Shown: in pieces, positions 9,072 to 18,344 of the stretch | Numbering within the stretch: the first letter of the stretch is position 1 | How the letters are laid out: every line of letters begins with the position of its first letter | Assembly (NCBI RefSeq): GCF_003143755.1 | Contig: NZ_QFRI01000002.1 | Coordinates: 124,001 to 188,000 of the forward strand | Direction: 5' to 3' | Source of the DNA: Algibacter marinivivus | GTDB lineage: Bacteria > Bacteroidota > Bacteroidia > Flavobacteriales > Flavobacteriaceae | Length of the DNA stretch: 64,000 nt | The notes under the pieces: model-generated | Database searches by the model: none | Told to the model about the DNA's origin: nothing | Seen by the model: only the letters and a program-made list of their open reading frames with translations | Made by a program: the position numbers and the translations under genes

Positions 9072-9845
9072 CTAATTTCTTGTAACGAATATTAATGCGG
9101 TAGTAATTAGAAAAGAAGATATACTAATAATAGTACCTATTCGAGTATCACCAGAAGCACTACTTATCGCAGAATTATTTGGCTCAACATAAACAATATC
9201 ATTTTGAGTCAAATAATACACAGGAGAATTGAATAATTCTTTGTTTCGTAAATCAACTCTAGTATATGTTTTAGTACCATTAAAATCTCTTATCACTAAA
9301 ACATTTTCTCTTTTTCCTTTAATATTCAAATCACCAGCCAAAGATAATGCTTCTAATATTGTGATACGCTCTCCCGAAACTTCATATCTTCCTGGTCTTC
9401 TTACTTCTCCAAGAACAGAAATTCTGAAATTTAAAATTCTGATATTTACTATAGGGTTTCTTAGATATCCATCTTCGAGTTTTTTCTTAAATAAAGCTTG
9501 AGCTTCACTAACAGTTAACCCTTGTAGTTTAACCTTTCCTAGTACTGGATAATCAATATTACCATCAACATCAATCAAATAGTCAATAAATTCAGGATTA
9601 TTAGAGTTACCTCCTCTAGTTAAGTTAAAAGGAGCTACTGCTTCCAAATCAAATGTAGAAACAAAAACACTTACAATATCGTTTACTTTAAATTTAGGTG
9701 CAAAAGTATCGGTATCTACTATAGTCTCAAAATCTTTAGCATTTTGAAAGTAGACAACTTCTTTTTTTGAAGTACAGGAAGAAGTAAATAATAGTGCCAA
9801 AATAGCTGACACTATTATATAGTAATTTTTAGGAATTAAAATCAT
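9072..9845 (-). CDS. wza: Polysaccharide export outer-membrane lipoprotein (Wza-like)
   Basis: This is a 257-residue export channel protein. A lipoprotein signal ends in FTSSC with Cys at about residue 24. The Poly_export domain begins near KFKVNDIVSVFVSTFD and includes IDVDGNIDYPVLGKV. An SLBB-type beta-grasp domain follows (VLGEVRRPGRYEVSGE, about 148-163, then ILEALSLAGDLN). The last 20 residues are hydrophobic (ISISSFLITTALIFV), a common feature of Bacteroidota homologues. It lies between the FlaA1-like gene and wzc on the minus strand, in line with a Wza-Wzc trans-envelope complex. Confidence 0.94.
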   Translation of the reverse strand: MILIPKNYYIIVSAILALLFTSSCTSKKEVVYFQNAKDFETIVDTDTFAPKFKVNDIVSVFVSTFDLEAVAPFNLTRGGNSNNPEFIDYLIDVDGNIDYPVLGKVKLQGLTVSEAQALFKKKLEDGYLRNPIVNIRILNFRISVLGEVRRPGRYEVSGERITILEALSLAGDLNIKGKRENVLVIRDFNGTKTYTRVDLRNKELFNSPVYYLTQNDIVYVEPNNSAISSASGDTRIGTIISISSFLITTALIFVTRN

Positions 9846-9888
9846 TTTATTAAGATTTGGGTGTAAAATAAGAGATTTTAGCTAAATT

Positions 9889-11850
9889 CTACTGAACAGA
9901 CTTAAAAACTTTTGTGTCTTTTGAGTTATTTTCAATTATTCCTTTAGCTTTTTTATAAATTTTAACTCTAGTATCAAATTTTTCATATTCAGAGTTATTA
10001 GATTTATATTCAGGTATTAAACTCTTCATTTTCATAACTATATTGTTATTTTGAAAACGATTAGTAATACACAATTCTTCTATTTCAGATTTCACTCTAG
10101 CATAATCTAACTCTCTTGTTTTACTAATCATTATTTTTTTATGATAAGTAGACAACGTATTTTCTCCATTAGCTAATAGCTCTTCATATAGTTTTTCTCC
10201 AGGTCTAAGTCCTGTTATTTTTATATCTATATCTTCAGGATATCTTAATCCAGATAGTTTAATCATATTCTTAGCCAAATCATAAATCTTAACAGACTCG
10301 CCCATATCAAATATAAATATCTCTCCTCCTTTACCCATAGTTCCTGCTTCAAGAACTAATTGAGAAGCTTCAGGAATAGTCATGAAATACCTTGTAATAT
10401 CCTTATGAGTCAATGTTAATGCACAACCATTTTCAATTTGCTTTTTAAATAATGGAATTACTGATCCATTTGAACCTAAAACATTACCAAATCGAGTAGT
10501 AATAAATTTTGTTTTACTCTCTTTTTGAAGACAACTTATATACATTTCTGCCATTCTTTTAGTAGCCCCCATAACACTTGTAGGGTTAACCGCTTTATCA
10601 GTAGAAACAAAAACAAACTTTTTTACATTATATCTTGATGCAGTATCTGCTAATAGTTTCGTTCCATTTACATTTATTTTTATCGCTTCATAAGGGGATT
10701 TTTCCATTAATGGTACATGCTTATAAGCTGCAGCATGAAACACCATAGTTGGCTTATGTGTTTGGAAAATAGTATCTATTCTTAAACCATCTCTAATATC
10801 AGCAACAATAGCTGTATAATTATGTTTCCCATCTCGTTTTAAATCTTGCTGAACATCATAAAGTGCTGATTCCGCTTGATCTACTAATATTAAATGCTTA
10901 ACATCAAAATTTGAAAGTTGATTTACTAACTCGCTACCAATTGAACCTGCAGCTCCTGTTACAAGAACAGTTTCACCTCTAAATTCGTTCAATAAGTTTG
11001 GGTTATCAATTTCTATTGGAGGTCTACCAAGTAAATCTTCAATTTGCACTTGCTTTATTTGTTTAGCACTTAACTCACCATTTATCCATTGTTCAATTGG
11101 TGGTACTTTAGTAACTTTAACTCCTGAATCGGCTAAATTATCAATAAGTTTCATTAACTTATTAGTATCAGCATTTTGATGTGCTACTATAACTTCATCA
11201 ATATCGTTAGAAATAACATAGTTTTCATCTAAATTATTATATGATAAAATTGGAACACCATTAATAAGTTTTCCATTCTTTTTTATATCATCATCAACAA
11301 ATGCAATTGTATTGAAACTTGTTTTTGCATTACTCAACAAAGCATTATAAGTAACTATAGCTGAATCTCCTGTGCCATAAATTAAAACACGTTTAGTTAA
11401 AAGTAACTTACATTTTAAATACTTATAAGTCATTTTAAAAAGCAATCTACTAGAACTAAGTACAACAAAGCTTAATAAGGCATGCATAACAATTATTGAT
11501 AGCGGAATAGTAAAACCTGGAACTATGTTAGTAAATCTGTTAAACAAAACAACCGCTATACAAGTCAAAGACATTAAGGCTACAGACTTAAAGACATTTA
11601 CAACATCAGTAAAACCTGTATGTCTTATAACACTTTTAAAAGAACCAATAATTAAAAAACTTACTGCAGAAACACCAAAAACAAATGGTAGTTCGACAAA
11701 AAATTGATTTAAATCAAAATTCAATGTAAAATTAAATCTAATAAAGTAGGCCAAAAAGAATGTAAATAGTATTAAGGTTAAGTCAATACCAAAAACAAGC
11801 CATTTAGAGGCGTACTTTTGAGAGTAATAGGCAAAGTAATTATTTATCAT
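9889..11850 (-). CDS. FlaA1/PglF-like membrane UDP-HexNAc 4,6-dehydratase
   Basis: A 653-residue protein with four N-terminal membrane helices (within residues about 15-135). A CoA-binding-like Rossmann domain starts at LIYGTGDSAIV (about 155). The SDR catalytic domain has TGAAGSIGSELV near 298 and STDKAVNPTSVMGATKR near 415. The Thr-Asp-Lys with Met in place of Tyr is the PglF-type catalytic arrangement for UDP-GlcNAc 4,6-dehydration. GLRPGEKLYEELL follows. The product would be UDP-4-keto-6-deoxy-GlcNAc, the substrate of the DegT aminotransferase just upstream, with which it overlaps by 11 bases. A longer paralogue of the soluble enzyme at 3207. Confidence 0.92.
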   Translation of the reverse strand: MINNYFAYYSQKYASKWLVFGIDLTLILFTFFLAYFIRFNFTLNFDLNQFFVELPFVFGVSAVSFLIIGSFKSVIRHTGFTDVVNVFKSVALMSLTCIAVVLFNRFTNIVPGFTIPLSIIVMHALLSFVVLSSSRLLFKMTYKYLKCKLLLTKRVLIYGTGDSAIVTYNALLSNAKTSFNTIAFVDDDIKKNGKLINGVPILSYNNLDENYVISNDIDEVIVAHQNADTNKLMKLIDNLADSGVKVTKVPPIEQWINGELSAKQIKQVQIEDLLGRPPIEIDNPNLLNEFRGETVLVTGAAGSIGSELVNQLSNFDVKHLILVDQAESALYDVQQDLKRDGKHNYTAIVADIRDGLRIDTIFQTHKPTMVFHAAAYKHVPLMEKSPYEAIKINVNGTKLLADTASRYNVKKFVFVSTDKAVNPTSVMGATKRMAEMYISCLQKESKTKFITTRFGNVLGSNGSVIPLFKKQIENGCALTLTHKDITRYFMTIPEASQLVLEAGTMGKGGEIFIFDMGESVKIYDLAKNMIKLSGLRYPEDIDIKITGLRPGEKLYEELLANGENTLSTYHKKIMISKTRELDYARVKSEIEELCITNRFQNNNIVMKMKSLIPEYKSNNSEYEKFDTRVKIYKKAKGIIENNSKDTKVFKSVQ

Positions 11851-12976
11851 AATTTAGGGTATTTGTAATATTATTAAGGATTCTTGATAAATCATCCTGT
11901 GTTAAATTAGAGCCACTTGGAAGACAAAGGCCTCTATCAAAAAGTCTTTCTGATGTACCGTTTGTAAAATGCAGATAATCTTTAAATATTGGCTGCATAT
12001 GCATAGGCTTCCATAATGGTCTAGATTCTATATCGTCTTTTAATAGTTCTAATCTTATTTTTTCTCTTAATTCGTATGATTCAGTTTCAATACAAGTAAT
12101 CCATCTGTTAGAAAAGAAATTTTCTGGTTCTTCCAAAAAGGTAATTTGTTTATACTGAGACAAATGCTTCTTGTAAAAATTAAAGTTTTGCCTTCTAGCT
12201 TCAACTCTATCATCAATAACTTCCATTTGTCCCCTACCAATTCCAGCTAACACATTACTTAATCTATAATTAAACCCAATAGATGAATGCTCATAATGAG
12301 GTGCATTGTCTCTTGCTTGGGTAGATAGAAAAACTGCTTTTTCTTTTAATTTTTCTGAATCAACGATAAGCGCACCACCACCAGAAGTAGTAATTATTTT
12401 ATTTCCATTAAAGGAAAGAATTCCAAAATCAGAAAGTGCGCCACACTTCTTATTGAAGTAAGTACTACCCAGAGCTTCAGCACTGTCTTCAACTACAGGA
12501 ATATCGTATTTCTGCGCTATCTCATTTATTTCTTTTGCTTTATAAGGCATGCCATATAAATGAACAGCAATTATAGCTTTTGGCTTTTGATATTTTTCAA
12601 TTCTGTCTTTAATAGCTATTTCTAGTAACTCTGGAGACATATTCCAAGTATCTGTCTCACTGTCTATAAAGATTGGTGTTGCACCCTGATAAATTATTGG
12701 ATTAGCAGAAGCTGAAAAAGTAAAACTTTGACATAAAACTTCATCTCCTTTTGAAACATTTAATAGCTGTAGTGCTAAATGTATAGCAGCAGTACCAGAA
12801 CTAAGAGCAGCAATTTGTTTTTCGCCACCCAAATAATTCTTGATATCATCTTCAAAACCATTCACATTAGGGCCCAATGGAGCTATCCAGTTAGTAGAAA
12901 AAGCTTCATCAACAAATTTTTGTTCTGAGCCTCCCATGTGAGGTGATGATAAATATATTTTAGTTTTGGTCAACAT
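11840..12976 (-). CDS. DegT/DnrJ/EryC1-family sugar aminotransferase (PglE-like)
   Basis: A 378-residue PLP-dependent nucleotide-sugar aminotransferase. Seen are IYLSSPHMGGSEQKFVDEAF at the start, LSSGTAAIHLAL, VEDSAEALGS (PLP-contacting Asp) and SFNGNKIITTSGGGAL with the PLP lysine near residue 190. The motifs and the overlap with the FlaA1-like dehydratase gene indicate 4-amination of UDP-4-keto-6-deoxy-HexNAc, as in bacillosamine synthesis. It is first in the minus-strand operon that continues with the dehydratase, wza and wzc. The acetyltransferase PglD that normally follows is not in this window. The reaction is inferred from family and context. Confidence 0.9.
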   Translation of the reverse strand: MLTKTKIYLSSPHMGGSEQKFVDEAFSTNWIAPLGPNVNGFEDDIKNYLGGEKQIAALSSGTAAIHLALQLLNVSKGDEVLCQSFTFSASANPIIYQGATPIFIDSETDTWNMSPELLEIAIKDRIEKYQKPKAIIAVHLYGMPYKAKEINEIAQKYDIPVVEDSAEALGSTYFNKKCGALSDFGILSFNGNKIITTSGGGALIVDSEKLKEKAVFLSTQARDNAPHYEHSSIGFNYRLSNVLAGIGRGQMEVIDDRVEARRQNFNFYKKHLSQYKQITFLEEPENFFSNRWITCIETESYELREKIRLELLKDDIESRPLWKPMHMQPIFKDYLHFTNGTSERLFDRGLCLPSGSNLTQDDLSRILNNITNTLNYDK

Positions 12977-13655
12977 TAAAAACTTTATAATCTTTAAATT
13001 AAATTTTTGACATAGAGGATTAACATAGCTAAATAACTATGCTCTAATTATATTTAAATAACATTTTAGATAATTCCCTCTTGCGTACATAAAAACAAAA
13101 TCAACTTTATAATAACTTTAATTAATTTAGTACTAAATGATTTAAAAATATTGATAATCTATAATTTCACTTAAAGTGATAATAAATTATGTATGAGAGT
13201 TTTGAAAAATATTTTTCTAATCTTTTAATACAATTAAATCAATATGCTATTAATCAATTCAATTCTGTTTAACGGGGTAAATTTAATAATTGTTTTAATG
13301 CAACTGAATTAGAATTAGTTTATTTCGCTAAAACAGTAATTAAAATCGGTTAAATACATCTCTCTATTTTCTAAACTGAAAAAAAAGTAATTTATCGATA
13401 TAGTTATTCCAACATTGTATGCAAAAGTCACTATTAATCTTAAGCCTTAGTGTATAAAAAGAATTATGAGATTTATTGCAAACCCTTTTAGTTTCAGCTT
13501 AAAATGAATAAACTTTTTAGTTAAATCGATGAATTTTACCAAACATCTAATAAAAGTGATTTTATCGAAAATATAAGTTTTTTAACATCTATATTATCTT
13601 AATTAAAAATTGAAAAGCTTAATTTGACAAACTAAATGACCAAAACTTAAAAAAA
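12977..13655. other. 679-base divergent intergenic region, with a possible gene remnant
   Basis: This gap separates the minus-strand export operon from the plus-strand UbiA group and must hold promoters for both, though I could not fix a clear TTG/TAnnTTTG pair for either. It contains a perfect 13-base palindrome TCACTT-A-AAGTGA (13167-13179), an inverted repeat CATAG/CTATG (13024-13041) close to the aminotransferase start, TTTATCGATA (13391-13400) and AAATCGATGAATT (13523-13535). A weak coding-like stretch (13189-13353) reads 27 codons from an ATG, a TAA, then 26 more codons in frame; it may be a remnant but resembles nothing I recognise. Confidence 0.5.
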
Positions 13656-14528
13656 ATGATTTCTCAAACACTCAAGTTAATACGTATACATCACTGGGTA
13701 AAAAACATAGCAATTTTTTTACCAGTATTTTTCTCAGGACAATTCCTAGAAATATTTGAAAATGGAAATATTTATCAATTGCTTATTCTTTTTGCTGCTT
13801 TTTGCTTTGCTAGCTCAATTATATATATAATTAATGATTCTATAGATGTTGAAAAAGATAAGTTGCATCCTGTTAAAAAATACAGACCTATAGCTAGTGG
13901 TTTTTTCTCTAAAAAACAAGCTTTAACAATAGCTATTTTCTTATTAATAATTCTAATTATTCTATTGATATTTTTAGGAGACTCATCGTGGTTCGTAATT
14001 GCATATTTTATTTTAAACATTCTTTACTCTTTCAAATTAAAAAACATTGCAATTGTTGATGTTACTAGTGTAAGTTTAGGTTTTTTACTTCGTATTCTTG
14101 CGGGAGGCTTTGTAGTAGGGGTTGTAGTTAGTCAATGGATGACAATTATTGTTTTTTTATTAAGTATGTCAATTGCTTTTGCTAAACGAAGAGACGATTT
14201 AACTGTTACAACAGATGGCACAGTTTTAAGAAAATCTCAAAGTGGATATTCTCTAGCTTTTATTGATATTGCAGAGAGTATTTGCTTTTCAATTACACTA
14301 ATTGCATATATTATGTATTCAATTTCCACTGAGGTTATTGAACGATTGGGAACAGATAAATTATATACAACTTCTCTTTTTGTTTTTATAGGTATTATGA
14401 GGTATATCCAAATATCTGTTGTTGAAAACAAATCTGGATCACCAATAAAAATTTTAGCAAAAGATACATTTTTACAAATTGTACTAGTGTGTTGGATACT
14501 ATTATTCACATATTTTATATACCTATAA
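13656..14528 (+). CDS. UbiA-family polyprenyl-phosphate transferase (decaprenyl-phosphate phosphoribosyltransferase-like)
   Basis: A 290-residue polytopic protein of the UbiA superfamily. LIRIHHWVKNIAIFLPVFFSG at the N-terminus is the pattern of the DPPR-synthase branch rather than quinone or heme enzymes. The first Asp-rich motif is INDSIDVEKDKLHP (about residue 60), followed by KYRPIASG. The second helix-loop motif region is IAIVDVTSVSLGFLLRILAGG. About eight membrane helices are visible. Known members transfer 5-phosphoribose from PRPP to polyprenyl phosphate at the membrane. A HAD phosphatase and a GT-C-like protein follow within 2 kb, consistent with a lipid-linked pentose donor. Reaction inferred; superfamily certain. 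Confidence 0.85.
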   Translation: MISQTLKLIRIHHWVKNIAIFLPVFFSGQFLEIFENGNIYQLLILFAAFCFASSIIYIINDSIDVEKDKLHPVKKYRPIASGFFSKKQALTIAIFLLIILIILLIFLGDSSWFVIAYFILNILYSFKLKNIAIVDVTSVSLGFLLRILAGGFVVGVVVSQWMTIIVFLLSMSIAFAKRRDDLTVTTDGTVLRKSQSGYSLAFIDIAESICFSITLIAYIMYSISTEVIERLGTDKLYTTSLFVFIGIMRYIQISVVENKSGSPIKILAKDTFLQIVLVCWILLFTYFIYL

Positions 14529-14556
14529 TAATTAATAAAGCTTAAAATTTAACATA

Positions 14557-15720
14557 ATGATTAATATCAAGCCCCTTTTTAATTTAAAAGCTTTATTCTA
14601 TTATTTCTTTACAATTTTATTAACATGGATAGGATATAATCTATTTCAATACATAGAAAACGCCCATGGTTTTATTTTGGGAGATTGGTTAGTAAACTAT
14701 CATGATGGAGGTTTTAAAAGAAGAGGACTTTCTGGAAGTTTTTTCTTTATAATTCAAGACTTAACAGGAATAAATTTAAAAACATTAGTTTTCTCAACTC
14801 AAATGGTTTTATATTTCCTATTCTTTTTTTTTATTGGAAAAATCTTATACAAAAAAACTGTATCCATTTTATTTTTGTCTCTAATATTATCGCCTTTAAC
14901 CTTTCTGTTTTATTTAAATGACCCACATATTGTTGGTAGAAAAGAGATTTTATTATATCTAATCTTTGCCTATTTTATTTACTTAAAAGATCAGAAAAAG
15001 TTCAAAGGGTATAGGCAATATTTAGTTTATTTGTTTTTATTTATCGGAACTCTTTTGCATGAGATATTTATTTTTTATATGCCCTATTTTCTTTTAGCTT
15101 CATATCTTTTTGATGGTAAAATAAAGATTAAAGAGAATACTTTATTATTCTTATCTGTTTTAGTACCTACCTTCTTTATATTCTTTTTTGGCGGACTAAC
15201 TAATGAAGGAGAATCTCTTATTATGCTATCTCAAAGAGGAATTGATTTCCCAAGTGATAAACTTAATATTTTTGATTTTTCTAACACTCTTTTATCTAGT
15301 CTAGACAGATATAAAGATGCCCCAATTAGCTATTCTTTATACTTAGTTTCTTTATTATTAGGAATCATTCATTTTTCATTCTACTTAAGAACAGAATCAA
15401 GTTCTAGTTTTAAAAAAATCATCAAATATTTTATGCTAGCAATTATATATTCATTGCCACTTTTTGTTTTAGTGTGTGATTGGGGAAGATGGTTACAAAT
15501 CCATTTTATCTTACTCTTCTTAATATTATTGTCAAGAAGACCAAAGCATAATGAATCACAAGACAAGGCATTGAATATTGCGCTAAACACCAAAAATATC
15601 ATTTTACTAGTTATTATAATCCCTTTCTTTTTTACTTGGAGAATTTATCACTTTAAAGATGGATTTAATCTAGATGGTATTTTATATTTTGTATTTAAAA
15701 AAATAACAGCATTAATTTAA
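14557..15720 (+). CDS. Polytopic membrane protein, possible GT-C-type glycosyltransferase
   Basis: A 387-residue protein with roughly ten hydrophobic segments. After the first helix comes a loop with GDWLVNYHDGGFKRRGLSG (about residues 42-60). I recognise this (NYxGGFxRRGLxG) as the signature of a conserved family found in polysaccharide loci. A second conserved patch is CDWGRWLQIHF near residue 305. An Asp-containing loop right after helix 1 is typical of GT-C glycosyltransferases, which use lipid-linked sugars on the outer face of the membrane. Between the UbiA gene (28 bases before) and the HAD gene (11 bases after) it would be a natural user of the lipid-linked pentose. No enzymatic assignment is proven for the family as far as I know. 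Confidence 0.55.
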   Translation: MINIKPLFNLKALFYYFFTILLTWIGYNLFQYIENAHGFILGDWLVNYHDGGFKRRGLSGSFFFIIQDLTGINLKTLVFSTQMVLYFLFFFFIGKILYKKTVSILFLSLILSPLTFLFYLNDPHIVGRKEILLYLIFAYFIYLKDQKKFKGYRQYLVYLFLFIGTLLHEIFIFYMPYFLLASYLFDGKIKIKENTLLFLSVLVPTFFIFFFGGLTNEGESLIMLSQRGIDFPSDKLNIFDFSNTLLSSLDRYKDAPISYSLYLVSLLLGIIHFSFYLRTESSSSFKKIIKYFMLAIIYSLPLFVLVCDWGRWLQIHFILLFLILLSRRPKHNESQDKALNIALNTKNIILLVIIIPFFFTWRIYHFKDGFNLDGILYFVFKKITALI

Positions 15721-15731
15721 AATAATCATTA

Positions 15732-16364
15732 ATGAAATTAGTTGATAAAACTATTGCAGTATTTGATTTAGATGGCACTATCACTTCAAAAGATACTTAT
15801 TTGGAATTTATAAAGTATTTTAATGGTCAATTAAATTTTTATATAGGCATTATAATTCTATCCCCATTTATTGTTTTGTTTTATTTAGGTTTATTAAACA
15901 ATGTCAAACTAAAAGAATTATTTTTCTCTTTCTTTTTTAAAAAATTTAATGCTTCAGAAATTGTACAAAAAGGAGTGGAATTCTCTACTAAAATACTCCC
16001 CTCTTTATGTTATAAGTCTGCTTTAAAAGTTCTTAAATGGCATGAAGATAACAACCATGATATTTTAATTTTGACAGCTTCATCAGATATATGGCTAGAA
16101 CACTGGTGCAAATCAAAAAACTATAAATTGATTTGTACAAAATTTGAAAAAATTAATGACAATTTCACTGGAAAAATAGATGGCAAAAATTGTTTTGGTG
16201 AGCAAAAAAAAGTACTCCTTATCCAATACTTTAAAAACCATAATTACACATACAGTTTTGGTTATGGCGATAGTAAATCTGACAAACATTATTTAGACAT
16301 TGTAGATGAATCTTATTTGATGTCCTTAAATGATAAAAATGTGAGCACAAAATGGAAAAAATAG
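15732..16364 (+). CDS. HAD-superfamily phosphatase (HAD-IB, PSP-like)
   Basis: A 210-residue haloacid-dehalogenase-type hydrolase. Motif I is AVFDLDGTITSKD (residues about 9-21, two catalytic Asp). Motif II Thr/Ser lies in DILILTASSDIW near 115, and motif III/IV in FGYGDSKSDKHYL near 176. A hydrophobic stretch FYIGIIILSPFIVLFYLGLL (about 37-56) forms the cap, as in HAD-IB members linked with membrane lipids. In the UbiA context it could remove the 5-phosphate from polyprenyl-phosphoribose phosphate. Alternatively it is a general phosphomonoesterase. Confidence 0.8.
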   Translation: MKLVDKTIAVFDLDGTITSKDTYLEFIKYFNGQLNFYIGIIILSPFIVLFYLGLLNNVKLKELFFSFFFKKFNASEIVQKGVEFSTKILPSLCYKSALKVLKWHEDNNHDILILTASSDIWLEHWCKSKNYKLICTKFEKINDNFTGKIDGKNCFGEQKKVLLIQYFKNHNYTYSFGYGDSKSDKHYLDIVDESYLMSLNDKNVSTKWKK

Positions 16365-16478
16365 TATTTCATAGAGTCTTAATAACATAACACCTTAACT
16401 TTTACTCTTTTTATAGATTTTATAAATTTTAAATTGTATTTATAAAAAATATATGCGTGCTTTACAAAAAATAGAAGC

Positions 16479-18284
16479 ATGTGTGGTATATACTTAACCA
16501 ATATTCCTTATGAAGAAGATCTTGTTAGAAATAAATTAGAAACAATTTCTTTCAGAGGTCCTGATTATACTGGTATTGAAAAAATAAATAAATTAACTCT
16601 TGGGCATCTTCGGTTATCCATCCTAGATTTAGATTCACGCTCTCACCAGCCTATGGTGCACGAAAATCTACATATCGTATTCAATGGTGAAATCTATAAT
16701 TACAAAGATATCAAGAAAGAATTATTAGCAAAGGGGCATAATTTTAATACGGAAAGTGATACTGAAGTCCTCTTGATAGGTTACAAAGAATGGGGAGAAA
16801 GTATATTACAAAAAATAAACGGCATGTTTGCATTTTGTATATATAACACTTCAACAAATACAATTTTTTCTGCTAGAGATAGATTAGGTGTTAAACCATT
16901 TTACTACTATTGGAAAGATGGCCAATTTGAAATCTGTAGCCAAATAAGGCCTTTACTTAATGATAAATCTATAAATGAAGAAGCTATTTCTATGTTTTTA
17001 GATTGCAAATTTATCCCAAGTCCCTACACAATTGTTAATAATGTTAATAAGCTTCCACCTGGGTGCTTTATGAAAATCGATTTAAACACCAATAAATTTG
17101 AGATTAAAGAGTATTGGAATTTAGATTATGTGAAAATTCGTAACATAACTTACGAAAAAGCTAAGCAAGAACTTCACGATTTATTGATAGATTGTGTAAA
17201 AATTAGACTTCAATCTGATGTCCCAATTGGTTCTTTTTTATCTGGAGGAATAGACTCAGCATTGGTTTCAAGTATTGCGGCAAAAGTATCAGAAACACCT
17301 ATAAATACTTTTTCAATAGGATTTGACAATCCTAAATATGATGAAAGTAAAATAGCAGAACAATATGCAAAAATTATGGGTTCAAAACATAAAACTACCA
17401 TATGCAGTTCTGATGATATTTTAAAATTAATACCAAAACTTGTAGAAGTGTATGATGAACCTTTTGCAGACAGTTCAGCTCTGCCTTCCTTATTATTAAA
17501 TTCAGTAACTAAAGAGTATGTAACTGTAGCGCTTTCTGGAGATGGTGGTGATGAAAGCTTTATTGGCTACCATCATTTCAATTCACTTGTTAAAAACGAG
17601 TCGATAATGAACATTCCTTATGGAATAAGGAAATTTCTATCAAAGCCCATTCTTTTGAATCTATTTCGTTTAAACACCCACAGAGTTAGAAATGCACTTA
17701 ATACCAAAACTAAAAATGATTTCATAGAAAACATCTTTTCAAGAAAAGGCTATCTTTTAAATGAAAAGAAACAAGACTATATGAAGCATTATCAAGGATA
17801 TAAAAAATGGTCTTCAAACTTCTTGCAAAAAGCAGCAGATTTAAATATTAAATTATGGCTAGAAAATGATAGTAATGCCAAAGTGGATCGTGCAAGTATG
17901 GCTTATTCTGTGGAGGTTAGAAGTCCTTTTATGGATTACAGAGTTATTGAGTTTGCAAGATCGTTACCTATGTCTTTTAGATATGAGAAAGGTAGACAAA
18001 AAAAGATTTTAAGAGATATTCTAAAAGAATATATTCCTGAAGAAATATTTAACCAACCAAAAAAGGGGTTTGCAGTTCCTATTGGAGGTTGGATGAGAAA
18101 TGAATTAAAAGAAGAATTCCTATCTGCTTTGAATGATGATTTTTTAAATAAAGTACCAAACTTAAACGTCAATAAATTTAAAACGATACTAAACGAACAT
18201 ATGACAGAAAAAGATGATCATACTGAAAATATTTGGAAATTGTATGTTTTAAGTAAATGGTATAAAGAATTTGGGTTTAGATAA
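16479..18284 (+). CDS. asnB: Asparagine synthase-like glutamine amidotransferase (first copy)
   Basis: At 601 residues it has both AsnB domains. The class II glutaminase begins Met-Cys-Gly-Ile, so the mature nucleophile is Cys2 and the start is fixed. RGPDYTGIE and NGEIYNY follow. The ATP-pyrophosphatase half has SFLSGGIDSALVSS near residue 250 (PP-loop) and LSGDGGDESFIGYHHF near 350. Known members in O-antigen and capsule loci amidate uronic acids (hexuronamides) instead of making asparagine. The surrounding genes make UDP-uronic acids, so that role is plausible here. A 13-bp hairpin overlaps its stop codon. A second copy lies at 35908. Confidence 0.9.
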   Translation: MCGIYLTNIPYEEDLVRNKLETISFRGPDYTGIEKINKLTLGHLRLSILDLDSRSHQPMVHENLHIVFNGEIYNYKDIKKELLAKGHNFNTESDTEVLLIGYKEWGESILQKINGMFAFCIYNTSTNTIFSARDRLGVKPFYYYWKDGQFEICSQIRPLLNDKSINEEAISMFLDCKFIPSPYTIVNNVNKLPPGCFMKIDLNTNKFEIKEYWNLDYVKIRNITYEKAKQELHDLLIDCVKIRLQSDVPIGSFLSGGIDSALVSSIAAKVSETPINTFSIGFDNPKYDESKIAEQYAKIMGSKHKTTICSSDDILKLIPKLVEVYDEPFADSSALPSLLLNSVTKEYVTVALSGDGGDESFIGYHHFNSLVKNESIMNIPYGIRKFLSKPILLNLFRLNTHRVRNALNTKTKNDFIENIFSRKGYLLNEKKQDYMKHYQGYKKWSSNFLQKAADLNIKLWLENDSNAKVDRASMAYSVEVRSPFMDYRVIEFARSLPMSFRYEKGRQKKILRDILKEYIPEEIFNQPKKGFAVPIGGWMRNELKEEFLSALNDDFLNKVPNLNVNKFKTILNEHMTEKDDHTENIWKLYVLSKWYKEFGFR

Positions 18285-18299
18285 AATATCTAAACCCAA
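18271..18299 (+). terminator. Strong hairpin overlapping the asparagine synthase stop codon
   Basis: The arms TTGGGTTTAGATA (18271-18283) and TATCTAAACCCAA (18287-18299) pair perfectly over 13 bp with a 3-base AAA loop. The stop codon is inside the hairpin. The following sequence (TTCAATTATTTTAAC) is only partly T-rich, so this could be an inefficient terminator or a protective 3' hairpin. It closes the 13656-18284 plus-strand group. Confidence 0.6.
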
Positions 18300-18344
18300 T
18301 TCAATTATTTTAACAAAATTTCCTTGTTCTTGTTGCTTTGTTGC

